Assembly: GCA_045605025.1 (NCBI GenBank)
Contig: JAZUPE010000024.1
Span: 1-8,168 of the forward strand
Source of the DNA: SIG598 sp045605025
GTDB lineage: Bacteria > Bacillota > Clostridia > Oscillospirales > Acutalibacteraceae
Direction of reading: 5' to 3'
DNA: 8,168 nt
Part shown: in pieces, positions 6,465 through 8,168 of the stretch
How the letters are laid out: each line of letters opens with the position of its first letter
Numbering within the stretch: position 1 is the stretch's first letter
Made by a program: the position numbers and the translations under genes
The notes under the pieces: generated by a model
Told to the model about the DNA's origin: nothing
The model's database searches: none
The model's input: the letters and a program-made list of their open reading frames with translations, nothing else

Positions 6465-6842
6465 ATGTACAATTCAGAATTCTGCAGTGTTCGATACGAA
6501 GAACGTTATAACGTCGTGTTCGTGGAGTGGAAGAAGTTCTGCTGCGGGGAGCAGTACCGCGAGCCTCTGCGCTATGCTCTGGATATCATTGCCGCTCATG
6601 AGGGCTGCTGTTATGCCGCCGACACACGCAACGGCTTTGAGAATGCACACGAGGACACCGCGTGGGTGGCAGAGTATTTCATGCCGCAGGCAGCCGCCCG
6701 TGGCTGCAGCATCATCTGGTTCATCATCGACAGAGACAACTCTCTGCGCGATGAGCTGGAAGGTCAGGCATCCGATTCTGCTGACATCATGGAGTTCCGC
6801 TACGTCTTCTCCATTGACGAGCTTCCCTGCCCGGATGCGTAG
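6465..6842 (+). CDS. Small cysteine-rich protein of unknown function, possible STAS-like fold
   Basis: The 125-residue product is not one I recognise. The order of predicted elements is strand (about 7-22), helix (YREPLRYALDIIAAH, 31-45), strand (CCYAAD, 48-53), helix (HEDTAWVAEYFMPQAAARG, 62-80), strand (SIIWFII, 82-88), helix (92-103) and strand (EFRYVFSI). This alternation, and the AAD-x(10)-ED-x-x-W arrangement, recall SpoIIAA/STAS-like proteins, but that is an inference from pattern only. There are seven cysteines, including two CC pairs (26-27 and 48-49), so metal or redox chemistry is possible. There is no signal peptide or membrane segment, so it is probably cytosolic. ATG 6465 sits 7 bases after AGGGAG. 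A perfect consensus promoter precedes it, suggesting strong constitutive expression unless repressed. Confidence 0.75.
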   Translation: MYNSEFCSVRYEERYNVVFVEWKKFCCGEQYREPLRYALDIIAAHEGCCYAADTRNGFENAHEDTAWVAEYFMPQAAARGCSIIWFIIDRDNSLRDELEGQASDSADIMEFRYVFSIDELPCPDA

Positions 6843-6895
6843 GATATAGGTGTATTTCTCCCGCAATATCCTGCACAGGGAAACATACTATATCC
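6842..6895 (+). promoter_or_regulatory. Long imperfect inverted repeat between the small protein and the acetyltransferase
   Basis: GGATATAG (6842-6849, overlapping the upstream stop codon) pairs with CTATATCC (6888-6895). Inside, TTT and CCC (6855-6857, 6860-6862) can pair with GGG AAA (6878-6883). ATATCC occurs again at 6866-6871, so the left arm has two competing partners. No T-run follows, so it is not an ordinary intrinsic terminator; it may be an mRNA structure or a protein-binding site. Confidence 0.35.
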
Positions 6896-6903
6896 GGAAA
6901 TGG

Positions 6904-6919
6904 GTTTACTGAGGTAAAC
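6904..6919 (+). promoter_or_regulatory. Hairpin presenting the acetyltransferase ribosome binding site
   Basis: GTTTAC (6904-6909) and GTAAAC (6914-6919) form a perfect 6-bp stem with loop TGAG. The only Shine-Dalgarno candidate for ATG 6923, GAGG (6911-6914), lies in the loop and the first base of the 3' arm, 8 bases before the start. The stem could modulate initiation. Confidence 0.4.
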
Positions 6920-6922
6920 GTA

Positions 6923-7366
6923 ATGATAAATATACGTGTAATGACAATAGACGATTATGATGGAGTATATGATCTGTGGATCAATACCCCGGGCATGGGC
7001 TTAAACACAACTGATGACAGCAGAGAAGGTATTGAGAAGTATCTGAAGCGTAATCCTTCAACAAGCTTTGTTGCTGAATGTGACGGCAGAATAATCGGTG
7101 TTATTATGGCCGGTCACGATGGCAGACGGGGATACATTCATCATACCGCTGTTTTACAGGATTACAGAAATCAAGGAATAGCAAAAAAGCTTGTTGATTG
7201 TGCAATGACTGCATTGGATGAGGAAGGAATAAACAAAGTTGCGTTAGTTGCCTTCAAAACGAACGATATTGGCAACAGATTCTGGGAAAATATTGGATTT
7301 GTCCAAAGGGATGATCTGATATACAGAAATAAGAATATTCATGTTCTGAACAGGATTGATACCTGA
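6923..7366 (+). CDS. GNAT-family N-acetyltransferase (YpeA-like)
   Basis: The 147 residues make up a single Gcn5-related acetyltransferase domain that would transfer acetyl from acetyl-CoA to an amine; the acceptor cannot be told from sequence. The opening IRVMTIDDYDGVYDLW (4-19) and the order of motifs resemble E. coli YpeA as I remember it. Motif A is IHHTAVLQDYRNQGIAKKL (72-90), with the R-x-x-G-x-A pyrophosphate-binding signature at R82-N-Q-G85-I-A87. Motif B includes N114 and RFWENIGF (119-126). Start ATG 6923 has GAGG 8 bases upstream. By eye its codons are much more A+T-rich (many ATA, AAT, TTT, GTT) than those of glgCDA or ywlG, suggesting acquisition from another genome. No clear promoter was found. 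Confidence 0.9.
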   Translation: MINIRVMTIDDYDGVYDLWINTPGMGLNTTDDSREGIEKYLKRNPSTSFVAECDGRIIGVIMAGHDGRRGYIHHTAVLQDYRNQGIAKKLVDCAMTALDEEGINKVALVAFKTNDIGNRFWENIGFVQRDDLIYRNKNIHVLNRIDT

Positions 7367-7432
7367 TAACGTAAAGAGCATATGTCATATATAAAAACAT
7401 TGTTAATGTAGCGAACGAAAAGGATGATTATC

Positions 7433-7993
7433 ATGAACGAAGAATTACTTATCATAAAGCAGCAGGCCGCCGCAGTGGCACAGGAGCTGATCTCCGCCGC
7501 TCGCCTGACCAAGGGAGACATCCTTGTAGTTGGTTGCTCCTCCAGCGAGGTTACCGGCAAAACCATCGGCACCTTCTCCAGCGTGGAGGTTGCCGAAGCG
7601 GTCTTTGAGGGCATCTATGAGGTCACGCAGAGCGCAGGCGTGTTCCTCGCCGCTCAGTGCTGCGAGCACCTCAACCGTGCCATAATCGTAGAGAAAGAGG
7701 TCGCGCGCCGAGACCGCTTGACGGTTGTCAATGTTGTACCTCAGCCCAAGGCTGGCGGATCCTTCGGTACCACCGCCTACAAGCGTTTTGCTAACGCTGT
7801 CGCGGTAGAAAGCATCACAGCCGACGCCGGCATCGACATCGGCGACACCCTCATCGGTATGCACCTGCGTAGCGTGGCGGTGCCTGTGCGCCTGTCGGCA
7901 AACACCATCGGCGAAGCCCATGTGGTCTGCGCCCGCACACGCCCAAAATTCATTGGCGGCTGCCGCGCGGTGTACGACGATAACTTGCTGTAA
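7433..7993 (+). CDS. ywlG: YwlG-family protein (DUF436/TIGR01440, UPF0340), unknown function
   Basis: The 186-residue protein matches YwlG of Bacillus subtilis in length (about 180) and in family blocks: GDILVVGCSSSEVTGKTIG (28-46), AAQCCEHLNRA (73-83), PQPKAGGSFGTTAY (103-116), IDIGDTLIGMHL (134-145) and a C-terminal ARTRPKFIGGCRAVY (167-181). The family is widespread in Bacillota and its biochemical role is not established. It is soluble, with no signal or membrane segment. Start ATG 7433 is chosen because AAAAGGA (7418-7424) lies 8 bases upstream; the in-frame ATG 7424 falls within that ribosome binding site. Base composition returns to the G+C-rich host style. Its 3' side is bounded after about 35 bases by an insertion sequence, so any original terminator or downstream partner is not seen here. 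Confidence 0.9.
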   Translation: MNEELLIIKQQAAAVAQELISAARLTKGDILVVGCSSSEVTGKTIGTFSSVEVAEAVFEGIYEVTQSAGVFLAAQCCEHLNRAIIVEKEVARRDRLTVVNVVPQPKAGGSFGTTAYKRFANAVAVESITADAGIDIGDTLIGMHLRSVAVPVRLSANTIGEAHVVCARTRPKFIGGCRAVYDDNLL

Positions 7994-8057
7994 TCATGCA
8001 AATAAATCATAGCCCCGATACGGAAATGTGGATTGCCCCAGATTGTGCGGACAGCAC

Positions 8058-8080
8058 AAAAAAGCCCCTTAATGAAGGAA
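8058..8080 (-). terminator. Weak terminator after the transposase
   Basis: On the minus strand CCTT-CATT-AAGG (8078-8067), extendable by two T-G pairs, is followed shortly by six T (8063-8058), 12 bases beyond the transposase stop. The stem is short, so efficiency is doubtful. Confidence 0.4.
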
Positions 8081-8091
8081 ATATAGGATGT

Positions 8092-8168
8092 TTAAGCGGA
8101 GTGGCGCAGAGTGATCGGCGCCACTCCGGTTTTTAACTGGATGCGCTGGTGATTGTAGAAATAGATGT
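8092..8168 (-). CDS. IS3-family transposase OrfB, C-terminal end (partial)
   Basis: Reading the minus strand from the window edge, 24 codons end at TAA (8094-8092). The product starts IYFYNHQRIQLKTG and ends VAPITLRHSA. YN-x-x-RIQLKTG-x-(A/S)P-x-x-(Y/L)R is the standard C-terminus of the DDE transposase of IS3 elements, which cut and join the element ends as a circular intermediate. The piece is too short for the ORF to appear as a full gene here; the catalytic DDE residues lie upstream, outside the window. Whether the element is intact cannot be told. Confidence 0.9.
   Translation of the reverse strand, partial: IYFYNHQRIQLKTGVAPITLRHSA
8097..8134 (+). terminator. Terminator-like hairpin inside the transposase 3' coding end, plus-strand orientation
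   Basis: CGGAGTGGCGC (8097-8107) and GCGCCACTCCG (8118-8128) form a perfect 11-bp stem with a 10-base loop, followed on the plus strand by GTTTTT (8129-8134). In this direction it would stop transcripts entering the element from ywlG, antisense to the transposase. The same bases code for the last dozen residues of OrfB. Confidence 0.7.

Larger units (their letters stand above)
8029..8168 (-). mobile_element. IS3-family insertion sequence, transposase-3' end only (continues past the window)
   Basis: The window ends inside an IS3-type element read on the minus strand: the transposase C-terminus is at 8092-8168 and a probable terminal repeat lies outside it. Bases 8029-8053 (TGGATTGCCCC...TGTGCGGACA) start with TG and resemble the IS3-type end (TG...CCCA...GTGGACA) as I remember it. 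The exact boundary could be T8027 or T8029. The other end and the target duplication are beyond the window. Confidence 0.75.

Noticed and set aside
6238..6849. 203-codon plus-strand frame overlapping the membrane-protein end and the small gene
   Set aside because: It crosses a terminator and a perfect promoter, and overlaps two better supported genes in another frame.
7356..7385. Promoter for ywlG (TTGATA followed by CATATG-like -10)
   Set aside because: The -10 match is poor (3/6 at 17-base spacing) and the -35 lies in the acetyltransferase coding end; not strong enough to annotate. The ACATT/AATGT repeat at 7397-7409 is likewise too short.

Overview
The window looks like the chromosome of an anaerobic Bacillota (Clostridia) bacterium, probably of the Ruminococcaceae/Oscillospiraceae type. 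The evidence is the glgC-glgD-glgA glycogen operon (GlgD is a Bacillota paralogue), a YwlG-family (DUF436) protein, strong AGGAGG-type ribosome binding sites and moderately high G+C. This is inferred from gene content; no 16S or other marker is present.

Layout. Bases 1-178 are not native chromosome order. Bases 95-178 match, as I remember it, the complete MGI/BGI DNBSEQ library adapter with a 10-nt index, and bases 1-94 exactly repeat 196-289. The repeat offset (195) equals an 84-nt adapter plus a 111-nt insert, so the left end of this contig is a library/assembly artefact. Native sequence starts at about 179, inside glgC. From there glgC (5' end missing), glgD and glgA run as one operon that makes ADP-glucose and polymerises it into glycogen, closed by a hairpin. 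Next come two translationally coupled flavodoxin-fold genes: one has a four-cysteine cluster but no phosphate loop, the other has the phosphate loop but no cysteine cluster. A strong intrinsic terminator follows. A 311-base gap carries two inverted repeats and a promoter that drives a polytopic Wzy/O-antigen-ligase-like membrane protein, which also has its own terminator. A perfect consensus sigma-70-type promoter (TTGACA-17-TATAAT) then drives a cysteine-rich 125-residue protein of unknown function. A GNAT acetyltransferase, clearly more A+T-rich than its neighbours, and a ywlG homologue follow. The right edge enters an IS3-family insertion sequence on the minus strand, shown by the last 24 codons of its transposase and a probable terminal repeat.

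How the genes work together. GlgC, GlgD and GlgA form a clear pathway unit. The two flavoproteins probably act together, possibly as a heteromer. The remaining genes look like independent transcription units. I found no CRISPR array, no RNA gene and no clear new multi-gene system. The most consequential observation is the adapter artefact, which would otherwise make glgC look like a broken or duplicated gene.
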